Source of the DNA: Fragum whitleyi
Lineage: Eukaryota > Mollusca > Bivalvia > Cardiida > Cardiidae
Assembly (NCBI GenBank): GCA_948146395.1
Contig: OX411546.1
Span: 19,423,158 to 19,487,157 of the forward strand
Reading direction: 5' to 3'
DNA length: 64,000 nucleotides
Part shown: positions 44,475 through 56,235 of the stretch, piece by piece
How positions within the stretch are numbered: the first letter of the stretch is position 1
Layout: every line of letters begins with the position of its first letter
Notes under the pieces: model-generated
The model's database searches: none
Seen by the model: the letters and a program-made list of their open reading frames with translations, nothing else
Told to the model about the DNA's origin: nothing
Made by a program: the position numbers and the translations under genes

Positions 44475-44678
44475 GGGCCAACTTATTTCAGGCCTGGCCG
44501 TGGTCCGTTGTTGTTGTTGCTTTCAGCTTGAAACCAGCTTTGCGTTCAGGATGACAAAACGGTTCAAATTATACCCCGCTTTACGTGTACGTGCAAAGCG
44601 GGGTATAAGTTGAACCGTTTTGTCATCTTAAAATGGTTTCAAACAACAACAACGGCCGGGCCTGCAATAAGTTGGCCC
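44475..44678. mobile_element. 204 bp compound hairpin element
   Basis: The outer arms GGGCCAACTTATT / AATAAGTTGGCCC enclose GTTGTTGTTG / CAACAACAAC arms. These enclose an inner hairpin related to the GC-hairpin family (GGATGACAAAACGG / CCGTTTTGTCATC, ACCCCGCTTTACGTG / CGTGCAAAGCGGGG). TAA flanks both sides, which would fit a 3 bp Harbinger-type duplication. Confidence 0.75.
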
Positions 44679-45117
44679 ATAAGATTACTACGCCGGATAC
44701 CGCTTTGCAGGCAGGCGCGATTCGCGTTTTTATAATTTAGTCGAGTTGATTAGTCTGCTACTAGTCAGTAAATTTATCTATTCGATCATTCCGTCTAACA
44801 ATCGTTGTAATGTAGTTTTTCTAGGGACACAATCTTTTCGGCTCTTTCTTCAATTGATTCGCTGGATGTAATTTGATTTGTTCGTCTTAAACACATTTCA
44901 TCGGATCTTCTTTATACTTGGAGATGGAATCTAATTTCCGGAGAGTTTCAAGAGCGGTACAAATTTTCTTCTTTCCTTTTAACATGTAACCATGAATTTG
45001 ACTTCGAACAGAATTAAGTTGTTACGATCATTATACGGGTTCAAGAAGAAACTTTCTTGCGATTGAATTATGCTGCCATCCTTAAGCAGTTTTTGGCAAA
45101 ATATTTTTGTTTGTATA

Positions 45118-45219
45118 GATTCACAATTTGAAGTGAGTGATCAAAGGTCAATTTAGCCTGTATAGGAACATGTATAAACAAAATTGATCTTTGATCACTC
45201 ACCTAAAATTATACATCTA
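45118..45219. mobile_element. TA-flanked hairpin element, second copy
   Basis: Same family and position as 23601-23696. The DR1-like arm here reads TGATCAAAGGTCA. Confidence 0.85.
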
Positions 45220-45379
45220 TACTTTTTGTGATCATTACAATTTGCCCCCAAAATCGTTAACAATGCTTCTCAACGCCATTCAAATTGAATAGAACATACA
45301 TTTTTTTTTTAAATAAGCTGGTGATGATTAGGAAGCGTCTACAAAAATAACAAATCCTTGTATAGACAAGTTTGTATTT

Positions 45380-45530
45380 GACCCGTAATAGATACGCAAC
45401 GTTTAGGCAGACATGAACTTCAGCAGTGTTAATCGAGCTTTCCTAATGATTTTCATTAGGAAACCTCGGTTAGCATTGTGAAAAGCTCATTACTCCCGAG
45501 ACGTTGCGCAACTATTACGGGTCTACTACC
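45380..45530. mobile_element. TTAA foldback element, left end lost
   Basis: GACCCGTAATAGATACGCAAC to CGGGTCTACTACC. The centre ATGATTTTCAT is flanked by paired CCTCGG arms. The intact GGTTAGCATTG is an empty site for the MITE-1 at 23949. Confidence 0.85.
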
Positions 45531-45994
45531 TTATACTGAGGTATTAAAATATCGATTATTTCGTTCAATTTTTAAGAACTTCTATATATTTCATTGAACA
45601 CTCGTTCCCGCACGTTCATTCAATACCGTTTACGAAATCACTCAACTAGCGAATTAAAGGATATCGTTAAGTGTACCCGGCTAAATCCATGTACAAAAAA
45701 GACTGGTGTCAGCATGTCGCCATTTTCCAAAAACGTTCGTGACATTTCCAAGGCAACGGACTTTATGTCGCGATCAAGGATAAGTACGCTCATTTATCAG
45801 ATACAGAAGCCCATGTCCTCTTTCCTATATTGATAATTTACGGATAAGCAGGGATCAACTACTGTGACAGTACGGCCAAATTAGGGACAAAATAACGTAC
45901 TATACCGCGAAAAGACTTTTGCACATTTTTTTACAATATCCAAGACACTACGGTCAAACTCATGAGTATGCACTACGTACCTCACTACGCGAAA

Positions 45995-46176
45995 TAATAA
46001 AGTTGGATAGTGTTAAAATGTCGATAATTATGAAAGATTTTGAAGGCGTGTTTCAACTATTTGGAGCCCGTTTGAATGATTTGACAGAGTATTTGGAATG
46101 ACTGAATGGAGCGCCGAGTGAGTGATTAAGAATATTTTGATCGAGGTGAATGGCTATTTCACGATGTTATAAACTG
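45995..46176 (+). mobile_element. MITE-1, 3' half
   Basis: Ends TTTCACGATGTTATAAACTG with TA. The orthologous full copy is at 24765. Confidence 0.8.
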
Positions 46177-46201
46177 TAACCAGTCTGGCATCCGGTGGAC
46201 A

Positions 46202-46425
46202 CAGGAACATCGTGAAATCGAAACTCACTCCGAGCAAAGCTATTCTAAATCACTCACTAAAAAGTAATTGCTCCTTTCATTCACTCCAAACACCCACTAA
46301 ATTTATTTTAAAAAAAGTCCAAGCTCACTGAAAAGGCTCGACAAGTACATTCAAATCGTTCCAAAGAAATCATGATTTCAATGACTTTATTGACTTTAGA
46401 AACCTATGGTCGGTTTCTAGGCAAC
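46202..46425 (-). mobile_element. MITE-1, reverse, distal end lost
   Basis: GGAACATCGTGAAATCGAAAC start, then the reverse arm. Same position as 25209. Confidence 0.75.
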
Positions 46426-46429
46426 AAAA

Positions 46430-48250
46430 GTGACTCGACTCAAGGCTTAATCCTACAAATGCACAAATAAAACTTCGCAAGGTTTGTACAAAGAAGTGAA
46501 AAATGGTATTTATTCCTATGCCCCATCTTGGTAGATGATGCGTATCAAAACAAAACGAAAAAATATGAGATTATCCGCCATTTTTGTTCGCTATGCTTGT
46601 CACCGCGTGAAATTGCTCGCTGAATATCGCGAACGCTCCAAACAAGCACACCGTTCAAGATGGGAAAGCGCATGCTTTATTTCTCGAACGCCTTCCTTTA
46701 CTGATTGATTGATTGATTGATTAGAATTTTACGCTGCTTTTACATTTTTTAGGCGGCTAAAGCACCCAACAATGAATTCCCTGGTATTCTTCACACCAGT
46801 ATAACCTATGATTTTTCCCTGGCAGGGCGGAGCCTCAGTAACGAGTCCTCGTACTTAAGGTTAAGGTAAATCAGTTTTTATTTATAATTACTTACTACGA
46901 CACAAAAATTAACCTTAAATCTTAGGTTTGTAAACAAACCCTCGTAATTTTAGGTTTTCTAAGTTGAAGTTACGTGACTTTGATAACCCAACGATGAAAT
47001 GTGCTCACTTTCTCTAAGTACGAAGATCTTTGTGGCTTTTGGATACAATTATTTGTACGCGTTTACGATAATTGCCGGCTTACTTTTAAAAGAACCAAAA
47101 ATAATGAAAACTTAGCTTGCTAAATTACACCACTCCTAAGCCACGCCCTTCCAGTTGAATAATAACGCAGAATACTACCATTAAGTCCTGTTCTAGCTTC
47201 CAGCTGCTATTCCACAGATTATAAACCAATTGGTTGGAGTCAAAGAGCAGGAAGGCAAGAGTTCCGCCGTAGGGGATCCAACCTGACACCTTTAGATTGA
47301 CAGTTCGATGAGCTACCAACTACGCTATGACGGCGGATTTTCTTTATGCAGGCTGTTTTATTTGACTGTAATTAACATTTAATTAATATTTGGAAAATGT
47401 CTTATAGTAAATGAGTATTATTTCCATTTATACATAACTGAGATGTTTAGTGTCTTATATTTAATTTGGCCAAAGGCAAGTTGGTTGGGGTAACAAAAAA
47501 ACAGAAATGCCCTTTGCCCGACGGCACTTACGCCACAGCCTCGGTGGCATATTATCCATTGTTTGCAAAAGCATGTAGCTTAAAAAGCTGCAATTATACG
47601 CATTGTTCCGCAGAATTTAGTGTTAATCTCAAACTTCCCAATTTTAATCTTCGTTTTTGATTCCTGTGATTGAAAATTATACGATTTTTAATTGCAAACG
47701 GTTGCCAAAGCTACATGATTTGGTAACAAGTCAATTTATTAACATTGCGTTCCATGTTGGCTTCGTCGCTGTTTTTAGGATCAATGTTTCTGTAATGGAA
47801 GTCATTTATCAATCTGTTGTCAAAATTACAGTTTAAAATGTTTGCATCTTTTTCACCAAACCATAAAGCTTTGAAAATGTTAATGAGAATTTTGATGTTG
47901 TTTTACCCGAAGATTTAAAAATTTCTGATTCAAATTAAGAATCCTTTTGATTTAGGCTATTACTCTAAATTAGAAATGTTGTCTTAGGATTTCTATAAGA
48001 TATTTTAAAAAAAAAAACCCAACAAATATATAATATATACAAAAAGATAAAACAACGCGACATCTGTTTAATGATTACTAAACTCACCATGAAATTGGGC
48101 ATTTTCTGGAGTATGAATTTACTTTAAATCGCTGTTTATCTGAGTAATAGTTAGCAAATCCCAAACTCCCTCGCAAATGAGTAAATATCCTCTTGGTCAA
48201 TATAACTACGATTTGCCGCGAATTTTCTTCTTCTCGTAATTTAAGTCGGC
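46430..48250 (+). repeat. macro-repeat block B, copy 4
   Basis: Collinear with copies 1-3. Antisense S3 SINE at 47140-47335. Confidence 0.85.
47140..47335 (-). mobile_element. antisense SINE, family S3
   Basis: Minus-strand GCGTAGTTGGTAGCTCATCG head, anticodon-like CTGTCAA, GGTTGGATCCCC, then ATAGCAGCTGGAAGC-type tail. Confidence 0.7.
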
Positions 48251-48349
48251 GAAGCAATTCAATTGGGTATCCACAATATATATGAGGTTCCTTTTGAAAA
48301 AAAAATAGTTGCCTTCCATTCTTTTTATTAGGACGCTTAAATATATTAT

Positions 48350-48753
48350 TGTTGATAACGACGTGAAAACGACACTTATCTCGATCAAAACCTCTAAATC
48401 ACTCAGTGCTCCATTCATTCATTCCAAACACTCACGCAAACCATTCAGAAACGCTCAAAATCACTAAAAGTGATAAGATAAACAACTTCATTCAAAATGA
48501 AAAACGTTAGATCCACGATTTTACTAACTCACTTTAATTTTATAAGCATTCGATTGGTTCGTAAAAACATAGGAATATTTATATAGAACTTGGATTCTAT
48601 TTTATTAAAGGGAGATAATCAAAATTGGATTATCAATATATTGGATAACTGCTGTTTAGTTTCATTCAAAACTCGCTTGACACTCTCATTCTATTTCACT
48701 GCAAAATCAGTCCATCACCATTCAGTTTGTCACTTTCTTGATGTTCTTATCTG
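48350..48753 (-). mobile_element. MITE-1, reverse, between blocks B and C
   Basis: GATAACGACGTGAAAACGAC to TTTCTTGATGTTCTTATCTG then TA. Orthologous to 27901-28347 but with part of the central palindrome deleted. Confidence 0.8.
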
Positions 48754-48811
48754 TACTATGCATGTAGAATTAAAGAATATATATTACTTTCCCGCCAAAA
48801 AAAAAGAAGTA

Positions 48812-49193
48812 CAGTTAGCAGCATCGTGAAATTGACAAAGTGAATGATTTTGGAATGATTTGGGAATGAAATGGAATGAGTGTGTGGAGCGAGTTTTGAG
48901 TGAATTTAATGGAAGGTAATCCAATATCTCAAATTTTGTTCAGAATGAAGATAGCTTCCCATTTCTTCAAGAACCTAATAGACGCTTACAGTTTGAATTA
49001 TGTCAGTGAAACCGCGATTTTTCTCTATCCAAATTTATTTTGAATGACGTTGTTGGTTATGTATTTTTTAATGGGTTTGAGCGTTTGTGAATGGTTTGAG
49101 TGAGTGTTTGGAATGAATGAATAGAGCGCCGAGTGAGCGATTTAGAATGGTTTTTGATTGAGGTGAATGTCATTTTCACGATGTAACTAACTG
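48812..49193 (+). mobile_element. MITE-1, with empty-site proof
   Basis: CAGTTAGCAGCATCGTGAAA to TTTCACGATGTAACTAACTG, TA on both sides. The paralogous site at 28371 reads GAAGTAACCAATA with a single TA. One arm of the central palindrome is deleted. Confidence 0.9.
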
Positions 49194-49199
49194 TAACCA

Positions 49200-49640
49200 A
49201 TATTCCTAATACCTCTTAAGAATCGAAAAATAACTTGATTTACAGAAGAGTCTGTTATGTTTGGCAATATGAATATGTAGATCAAAGTTGCGGAATAATA
49301 GATCATTTATTCAAGTCGCGTTCCAGTGCCTCGTGTGTAAATATCAATCAGATATTCTTTAAACCATCTCTATGAATAGAAGTCTGCCTTAAAATAGAAA
49401 ATACTTTTTCTCGTCTCCTTATTTCGGAAAAGTTAAAATAAAGAAAAGACAAACCTTATTTATTTTTGTTTATTTTTGGGTTACAATATGTACAGGATTG
49501 GAGATCTGCGCTAAATCTATCGAATAACCTTTTGCAGTAAGTTTAAAATTTGAGACCCAAAATACAATTAGTTGTGACATTTGTAACGGGTTTTGGGATT
49601 TTTTGACAGTCACAATCCCTTTTCAAGATAAAAAGGGAAA
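49200..49640 (+). repeat. macro-repeat block C, copy 4
   Basis: Matches 20948-21365 and 28390-28870. Confidence 0.8.
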
Positions 49641-49648
49641 TTTAGCTA

Positions 49649-50073
49649 TCGTTAACAACATCGCGAAATTGACAACGAGAATGATTTTGAATGATATTGG
49701 AATGAGTTTTGATGAGTATGTTTTTCGTGAAATTCTAGGGGCGTACTCCAATATCGCCAATTTTGTTCAGGGTGAACAAAATTAGCGATATTTATTACCT
49801 CCGTTTAATAAAATATGCAAACTATTCTAAAAATAGCTTCCCATCTCTTTAAGTACGAATCAGACGCTATTGGTTTTTATCATGTCAATTAAATCATTAA
49901 TGTTATAGCTATCATTATTTTGAATGTAAATGTTATTTTTTTCTTTTTTCATGGGTTCTGGATAGTTTTTTATTGTTTGAGTGGGTGTTTGGAATGAATG
50001 AATGTGGCGCTACGTGAGCGGTTTAACATGTTTTTTAAAGATATGAATGTCAATTTCACGAAGTGTCTAAGTG
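49649..50073 (+). mobile_element. MITE-1 (block D of copy 5)
   Basis: GTTAACAACATCGCGAAATT left end after TA, TTTCACGAAGTGTCTAAGTG right end before TA. Central palindrome TTTTGTTCAGGGTGAACAAAA. Confidence 0.85.
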
Positions 50074-50149
50074 TACTGAGGACTCTGCACAAATTTCGCT
50101 TATACAACTAATCTAGTGACAACTACAATGTACGACTCACAAGAGTTTT

Positions 50150-50970
50150 GGTTTGGGTTTTAATTGTGCGGAAGCACAATTAGAGTGGTTCTGCCCGGGT
50201 TGTATCTAATGAAAATTTGCAAAATAACCGTTTTTCCAACTCATATCAATTTTGTAAACAGCTTGTTTCGAAAATTGCTGGCATAAATTGAGCTTCTTAT
50301 TTTCTCTGGTTGTTAATTAGTGTTTTATTTACAGTGCATTCCATGAAGGGTTTAATAGTTCATTAATTTAGCTTAATGACAGAATATTAACATTAGTTTA
50401 CTAAAATGCAGTTGTAAATTTGCACTTCGTACCTATGAGGGGAAAAGCTACAGAGATGGATTGTGGGATGAATTACCTAATACCCTCTCTTTGGAATAAC
50501 CCCTTATAATTCACCTATTAACCTCTTCACTATTTACAAAGAGTAAGTGCATTGTGTCACTCCTCGCTCTATAGCTTTATCTTGGTGTATTGGTCTATGT
50601 CTGCCTGTGATTTATCTACATGTACATTTCTGAAAACTTTTTTTAAACAACTCTTCAAGAAGTGTCACGAGATAAATTTTCCAAAGACCTACAATACAGA
50701 ATGCTTAGCGTGTTTTACAAGGAGTTTTTTAGCATCAAAAGAATGGAGATATATTCCCGTGTATATTCAAACCTAAAACTACGAATGAAGCGAATTCCAT
50801 TTCTTATATTTGGCAGTTAGATGTTGAATTAATTTTGAAAACGTCCTTGATAGAATATTTGTCTAATGAACGTCTCCCACAAGTTTTTGGGATAACTTTA
50901 AAAGTGGCATGTATGGTTAGACTATATATGCAACAAAAACTTGGTTTGGATATTTTGTCTATTCATTTAT
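50150..50970. other. insertion in block A, unrecognised part
   Basis: Unrelated to the other block A copies. Open frames at 50552-50776 and 50835-51224 have no family resemblance, and the latter runs into the H4 repeats. Confidence 0.5.
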
Positions 50971-50971
50971 T

Positions 50972-51690
50972 ATTAGCTCCACTGGCTGAAAGCCACTGGG
51001 GCTATTGTCATGGCGTTGTGTCCTTCGCGCGTCCGTACGTGCGTCAGGTCGTAAACTTTTTCTTTAAAAATCTTCTCCTCAGAAACTACCGAATGGATTT
51101 CAACAAATTTCACATGAATGATCCTTGGGTGACCCTTTATCAGTCTACCAAAAATTATTGTGATCAGATGAAAAATATGTTTTTTTATGGGCGGAGGTCA
51201 TTTCTTTATATGTTATATCGTTGACACTTTGAAAATCATTTTCTCAGAATCTAACTGATAGATATCAACCAAATTTTACATGAATGATCCTTGGGTGACC
51301 CTTTATTAGTCTACCAAAAATTAATGTGATCAGATGAAAAATATGTTTTTTTATGGGCGGAGGTCATTTCTCTATATGTTATATAGTGGAAACTTTGAAA
51401 ATCAATTTTCTCAGAATGTTACTGATGGATATCAATTAATCATTTTTGGTATGATCCTTGGGTGATCATTATCATTCAGCAAAAAATTATTGTGATTTGA
51501 AGAAAAATGTGTCTTTTATGGGCGGATGTCATTTCTCTATATGTTATAATAGTGGAAACTTTGAAAATGTTTCAACATCAGTAGAAGCCAAAATATCTAA
51601 AAATCTAGTCAAAACTTAGATTTGCTATTACAAGAAATTCAAGCCTGTGGAGCGACACAAGCCATTCATGGCTTTCTAGTTTGTTTCAAT
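50972..51690 (+). mobile_element. hairpin-ended element with 166 bp tandem repeats (H4)
   Basis: The left edge AGCTCCACTGGCT-GAA-AGCCACTGGGGCT forms a 13 bp-arm hairpin, followed by a GTCCGTACGTGCGTC stretch. GATCCTTGGGTGA recurs at 51120, 51286 and 51453 (periods 166 and 167). Units carry GGATTTCAACAAATTTCAC-type cores and GGGCGGAGGTCATTTC. The right edge GGAGCGACACAAGCC...GGCTTTCTAG can also fold. No protein is encoded. Confidence 0.7.
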
Positions 51691-52353
51691 GCTATATATA
51701 CATAACCTCTTGAAACAACAATAAGCAGTTCAGTCATTCAGTACCGCACAATTGCAGTGCTTACATCACTTTGATTGTTATTGGTCTTACGTCCGACAGA
51801 ATTGATTAGTGCCTCAAATGATAAAGAAAATATTTCTGTAAACATGTCATCGTCTATTTGTCTTTCTTATTCGTTTTTTACAGCCAAAAGTAATTAATAT
51901 TTCTTTGTTTAATTTTTGTCTTGCATCTGCGGTTTCAGACTCTTTCGTTCGGTCGCGTGCAATCTTTTTAGTTTACCGACTTTTCGGGCACCGAATCATT
52001 CAGGAACACGAAACCAAACAAGGTCCTTTGTTTAAGACAAATATGTTTGAACTTACGTACTCCGTATGATTTATATATACTGAATAGTTTCTTTGATTCG
52101 AGTAACTTCAATTTTATTCAACGAAGCTATTCAAACTTGTCCAATCAGTCATATCGACTAATTGTTTTTTCCTCGAACACTCTCGCCTGATCACTTTTAC
52201 GAACTAGCGTAGTAACCTGAGCGTAAAAAAACGCGTACAAACAGGGTTGAAAAAAAGGAGTGAAAGAGGATGAAAGAAATATTCGTTTAATGATTGGGCC
52301 TGGTACATTTTAAATACGGAAAGAGATAGAAAATATCCTTCCAGTAGTAAACC

Positions 52354-52487
52354 TGCCCTGCGTTCAGGATGACAAAACGGTGCAAACTGTTTTCCAGTTT
52401 TGCCCCGCTTTGCACGCTTATGAACGTGCAAAGCGGGGTAAAATTGTAACACAGTTTTCACCATTTTGACATCCTCAACGCAGGGCA
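52354..52487. mobile_element. 134 bp GC-hairpin element, best preserved ends
   Basis: The ends TGCCCTGCGTTCAGGATG and CATCCTCAACGCAGGGCA pair at 17 of 18 positions. The arms extend to the CGTGC loop region. Compare the empty site near 22437. Confidence 0.85.
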
Positions 52488-52607
52488 GATCTCACCTACA
52501 ACAGTTTTTACCCATAGGTGCTATGGATTAGTCCTCGCTCCGAAAAGCTGTTGTGGACACACTCTATCAGCTTATCATCAGAGAAAGGGTTGTTTTAAAG
52601 CAGCTAC

Positions 52608-53002
52608 TGGGATGATTTTAAAATGAAATTGTACGAGTGTGTCGAGCGAGTTTTGAGTGAAATAAGAGGGAGGTATTCTTTAACTTATATCGCTATTTTT
52701 TCTTTTCAAGATGAAATAATTAGAGATATTTATTATCTCCCTTTAATTAAATATATGTACTTTTCTATTTGAGTGTCTTCGTGGACAAATCAGACACCTT
52801 AAAATCCATACCAGCAAATAAAGTCGTAGAACAATTTGATCGATTTGAATTAAATTTTGAACGTCTTGAGCGATTTTTAATGATTTCTGAGCGTTTAAGA
52901 TAGATTTGAGTGATAGTTTGGAGTGAATGAATACAGGGCTAAGTGAATGATGTAGAATGATTTTGATCGGAACGTGTGTCAATTTCACGATGTTTTCAAC
53001 TG
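52608..53002 (+). mobile_element. MITE-1, 5'-truncated
   Basis: The right end TTTCACGATGTTTTCAACTG then TA matches 30703. The left terminus is lost. Confidence 0.8.
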
Positions 53003-53114
53003 TAGATCATGATCCTTTACGTGTTAAACGATTACGATGACAGTTTTTGGCATTTCCTTCAATACCATCTGATATCAGCAAGCTATGTTTCTGGGATGTT
53101 TTGCAATGGGGAAC

Positions 53115-53414
53115 TTTTGTATATTATCTCCCTTGTTTTTCCCAGGGTTAAATCCGAGTTGCTCCAAAATCGTTAGCGGTCCTTTTAGTAAATTTCCTTG
53201 GATCTTATCCATGCTTTCTATGGGGAAGCTGCGAACTTTATTTTTGCTAAGACACAATTCTTACTTGTTCAATTCGTATTTATGTTAAAGATTTCAATAG
53301 TAATATAAAAAGTTAATGTTTATTTTACCTCAAATGTATCGTATTAATTGCGCAATATTTGATTTAGAGCTTATCTTTAATAATTATAGTGCAAAGGAAA
53401 TAAGGATAAAAACC
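53115..53414. other. unassigned sequence beside LINE 2
   Basis: Absent from other block A copies. Contains TATCTCCCTTG near 53125, which is complementary to CAAGGGAGATA near 54930. It may be part of the same insertion event. Confidence 0.4.
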
Positions 53415-54930
53415 AAGGTTTCAAGGTTTCAAGGTTTTTATTCAAAGACCAGGACCCCTAACCGAGGTATAGGTCAATATGCTACATAGTAACAAACAAA
53501 ATTAACAAAACATGTGAAAAGTTTGATGAAAGCTCCAAATGAAGCTGACTAGATTTAACTAACGACAATCAAGGGATATGATGAAGAATGATAAAAAGTG
53601 CAGATAAGGCCCCCAGTTAAAAACAATTTTAATATGTTATCTTAAGGTGTGAATTCCTAATAATCCATACTTTAAGTAAAATGCAGATGACAATGGAATA
53701 AACACAATCCATAATCACTTAAATTTCAAAATAGTTATTACATATATTGGACCAGTTAAATTCTGCTTAAGTTAAGAGACAGAACGTCAGGTTTAACCGT
53801 GTTAAAAATGGCTACTTATTATAAGGGCCTAAGTCCACATACATCCACAAAAAGGAATCACTCTCCTTTCATGAATCCACATGGTATCAGACTAGACCTA
53901 AGTTGGATGAATAGTAATTATTTATGGTCCAAGCTAAATCATTCAGGATTTTAAGTATAAAATTTAGTAGAACATGTATGTCTGGGGGCCACTCACAGTC
54001 TTCAAATCACTGGTTCACCTCAGAGGAGTTGAGTTAAAAACACTTTACAAACTATATCAAGTTCATATTTAACAGGTTACTGGTTATATATGACCTTAAA
54101 TGTTTTCAAAATTTCTTTACAAAATTTACTAAGTTTAAACAAAACCTTTATATCATTGGTATTCATCTGATCATAATACTGAATAGTACTAGGATGACGT
54201 GACAGGCCCCCAGGAAGACACAAATGCCTCAGATCCCCAAAATAACTACAAACAAAGAGAAAGTGATACTCATCTCCAAGTTCATGTTCAGAACAAAGCT
54301 CACACAATCTCTCATCCCTGTCCGTGCCCCAGAACCTACCAAATTCAATTGGCAACTTATGATTCAGACATCTAAAATGACAGAGTGCTGTGGCCAAATC
54401 ATTAGGTAAAAGCTTGTGTTCAAGGACTAAGTCAGATTTAAAAATCCTATAATTGAGACATTTAGAAGAAAGAAAGACTTGCTCTACCCATTCTACTTTA
54501 TATCTATCTACCAGTCTTGATTTAACCATTTTAGCTAAACCCAAAGGTATGTTTTGTTGAGACTCCCATAAGTTTATAAATAATCAGTATGAGTTAAACA
54601 GTCCTTTATTTGAAGTAGCCATTTAGAATGGAAAAAGTCCTTATTATGCATTTCTAATAAAATATTGTACAATTTATGGGAAATTTTATCTTTCTACCAT
54701 TGACAATTCTTTGCCAGAAGCCAATCATTCTAGATTGAATCAAAATATTAATAGGGTAACGCCCTAATTCTCCATATAAAATCAAATTGGGTGTTGACTT
54801 TTTGACATTCAAAACAATCTTATAAAACTGAGTACATAGCCTCTCAAGAATAGTTGAATTTTCAAAACCAGTTACTTCAGAGCCATACAGATAACCTTTG
54901 CTTAGGACCCTTCCTCCTTTTAGAGTATTC
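53415..54930 (-). mobile_element. non-LTR retrotransposon 3' end (LINE 2)
   Basis: A 5'-truncated minus-strand LINE. The 3' end is AATAAA followed by CCTTGAAA repeats near 53415-53445. The coding part encodes the post-RT region and a CysHis segment. It inserted into block A of copy 5, which resumes at about 54955. Confidence 0.8.
54077..54544 (-). pseudogene. LINE 2 C-terminal CysHis domain
   Basis: A 155-residue frame. RDERLCELCSEHELGDEYHF (about 75-94) followed by LFVC gives a C-x2-C...H...C arrangement typical of RT-associated zinc-binding segments. It is followed by a C-terminal helix-rich part. Probable role in RNA/DNA binding during retrotransposition. It is a remnant, because no RT or endonuclease lies upstream. 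Confidence 0.75.
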
Positions 54931-54971
54931 AAGGGAGATAACCGACCGATTTCTCTCATTGAATACATCAT
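54654..54971 (-). pseudogene. LINE 2 post-RT segment
   Basis: The segment YLYGSEVTGFENS...ERL, KKSTPNLILYGELGRYPI and SRMIGFWQRIV is the familiar region C-terminal to the RT domain in many invertebrate LINEs. The first 25-30 residues of the frame may come from flanking DNA, because the LINE appears truncated near 54930. A short gap or frame change separates it from the downstream CysHis frame. Confidence 0.75.
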
Positions 54972-55740
54972 ATTATGATACCTCTCTAATTTACTTATAT
55001 AGCTTCAAAGAATGGTTTACATATAATGTTTAACATCTGTATCAAAGAAGATCTTCTTTGGCTCAGTGGTTAGCGCATTGGTCTTATAAACCAATACAAA
55101 CAATGGAATTTACTTGTCCGCACGAGTCGGATCTGGTCTCACGTCGGTTTATTTTCAGCTATGCTTCAATTGCGGTCTATTTGTTTGTAAGAATGACATT
55201 CGAATCATTATCAGCCATTCAATGGGTGTCCGATAACGAAGAACACCATCACCTTGTCCCAACATTATTTAAAATCACGTAGACAATTAATTGGACCATG
55301 CTTTAATTACTTGTTTTGTTACTTTCAAAGGAAGTCATGAAACGTGATGTGACATATATACGAATCTATTATTCAGTCTGAGGAGCTCGACGTCTAAACG
55401 TGAAAATAAATCAGAAATCCAGTAAGTAATTGTCTGACACAAATAAGACATGATGTAAGTCTTAAATCAATTGATTCACTGGATGTAATTTGATTTGTTC
55501 GTCATAAACACATTTTATCGGATCTTCTTTCTACTCGGAAATGGAATCTAATTTCCGGGGAGTTTCAGTAGCGGTACAGATTTTCTACTTTCTTTTTTAC
55601 ATGTTATCATGAAATTGACTTCGAACACAATTAGGTTGTTACGATCATTATACGGGTTCAACAAGACATTTTCTAGCGATTGAATTATGCTGCAATCCTA
55701 AAGCACTTTTAGCAAAATATATTTGCTTGTACTTATTTTA
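54955..55740 (+). repeat. macro-repeat block A, copy 5 (distal part)
   Basis: Contains the S2 relic at 55053-55210 and the empty site of SINE S1 (TTATCAGCCATTCAATGGG near 55208). Confidence 0.85.
55053..55210 (+). mobile_element. tRNA-Ile-like SINE relic, family S2
   Basis: Nearly identical to 30900-31060, including the loop CTTATAA. Confidence 0.65.
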
Positions 55741-55919
55741 AAACTACGTGTCATTTGGCGTATTCGTCGCTTCACCAGACCGGGTAGGCTGTATTTGATA
55801 AGTCGCAATTACTTAACAATATTAATAATCTTATTAGGCACACATTTATTGAGGAGGAATATAACCTAGTTTTCATTTCAGAAAAAAAAAATCCTATATC
55901 CTTCAAAAGAGAAACTCTT

Positions 55920-56235
55920 AACTAAAAGACTTGGTCCAACAGTTTAAGATACCCTATAATAAAGATGCGAAAAATCCCGGAGTTCTTTAAGGAGTTTTGT
56001 GGGTTCTTACGGACAAATCAAACGCTCCAAAATCCACAAAGTCAGTATAACCCCAAAATGATTTCATAATGAAGCAATGGTGCGTCTTTGAATGCGTTCA
56101 AGGCGTTTTGAGCAGTAGGGTGAATGAAGCAAATTCTTTAAATCAGGCGCAGAGAAAGTGACTTTTTTTTTAAAGAAAATTAAGGAATGTGTGTCAATTT
56201 CACGGAGCTCTTACATAACTTGTGCCAATATTCAA
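55920..56235 (+). repeat. block shared with 15705-16215
   Basis: AAAGACTTGGTCCAACAG start and TGTGTCAATTTCACGGAGCT end. Carries a decayed MITE-1 3' end. Confidence 0.6.

Larger units (their letters stand above)
45240..46176 (+). repeat. macro-repeat block c, copy 4
   Basis: Contains a TTAA foldback element and the 3' half of the block c MITE-1. About 150 bp at 45835-45985 are unrelated to the other copies and replace the MITE-1 5' half. Confidence 0.8.
43456..49648 (+). repeat. macro-repeat copy 4
   Basis: D 43456-43829, A 43830-45110 (large internal deletion after 44100), c 45240-46176, B 46180-48250, C 49200-49640. 6.2 kb to the next D. Confidence 0.85.
51770..53110 (+). repeat. macro-repeat block A, copy 5 (middle part)
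   Basis: Resumes at TTGGTCTTACGTCCGAC. Contains the GC-hairpin (52354-52487) and a 5'-truncated MITE-1 (52608-53002). The CT tract is absent. Confidence 0.85.
49649..55740 (+). repeat. macro-repeat copy 5 (D and A only)
   Basis: D 49649-50073 and A 50076-50150, 51770-53110 and 54955-55740. Block A is interrupted by an H4-containing segment and by a LINE end. After A the sequence continues into block X, not block c, so the array ends here. Confidence 0.85.

Noticed and set aside
53075..53257. 60-codon minus-strand frame next to LINE 2
   Set aside because: No LINE or other domain resemblance. It lies outside the recognisable element.
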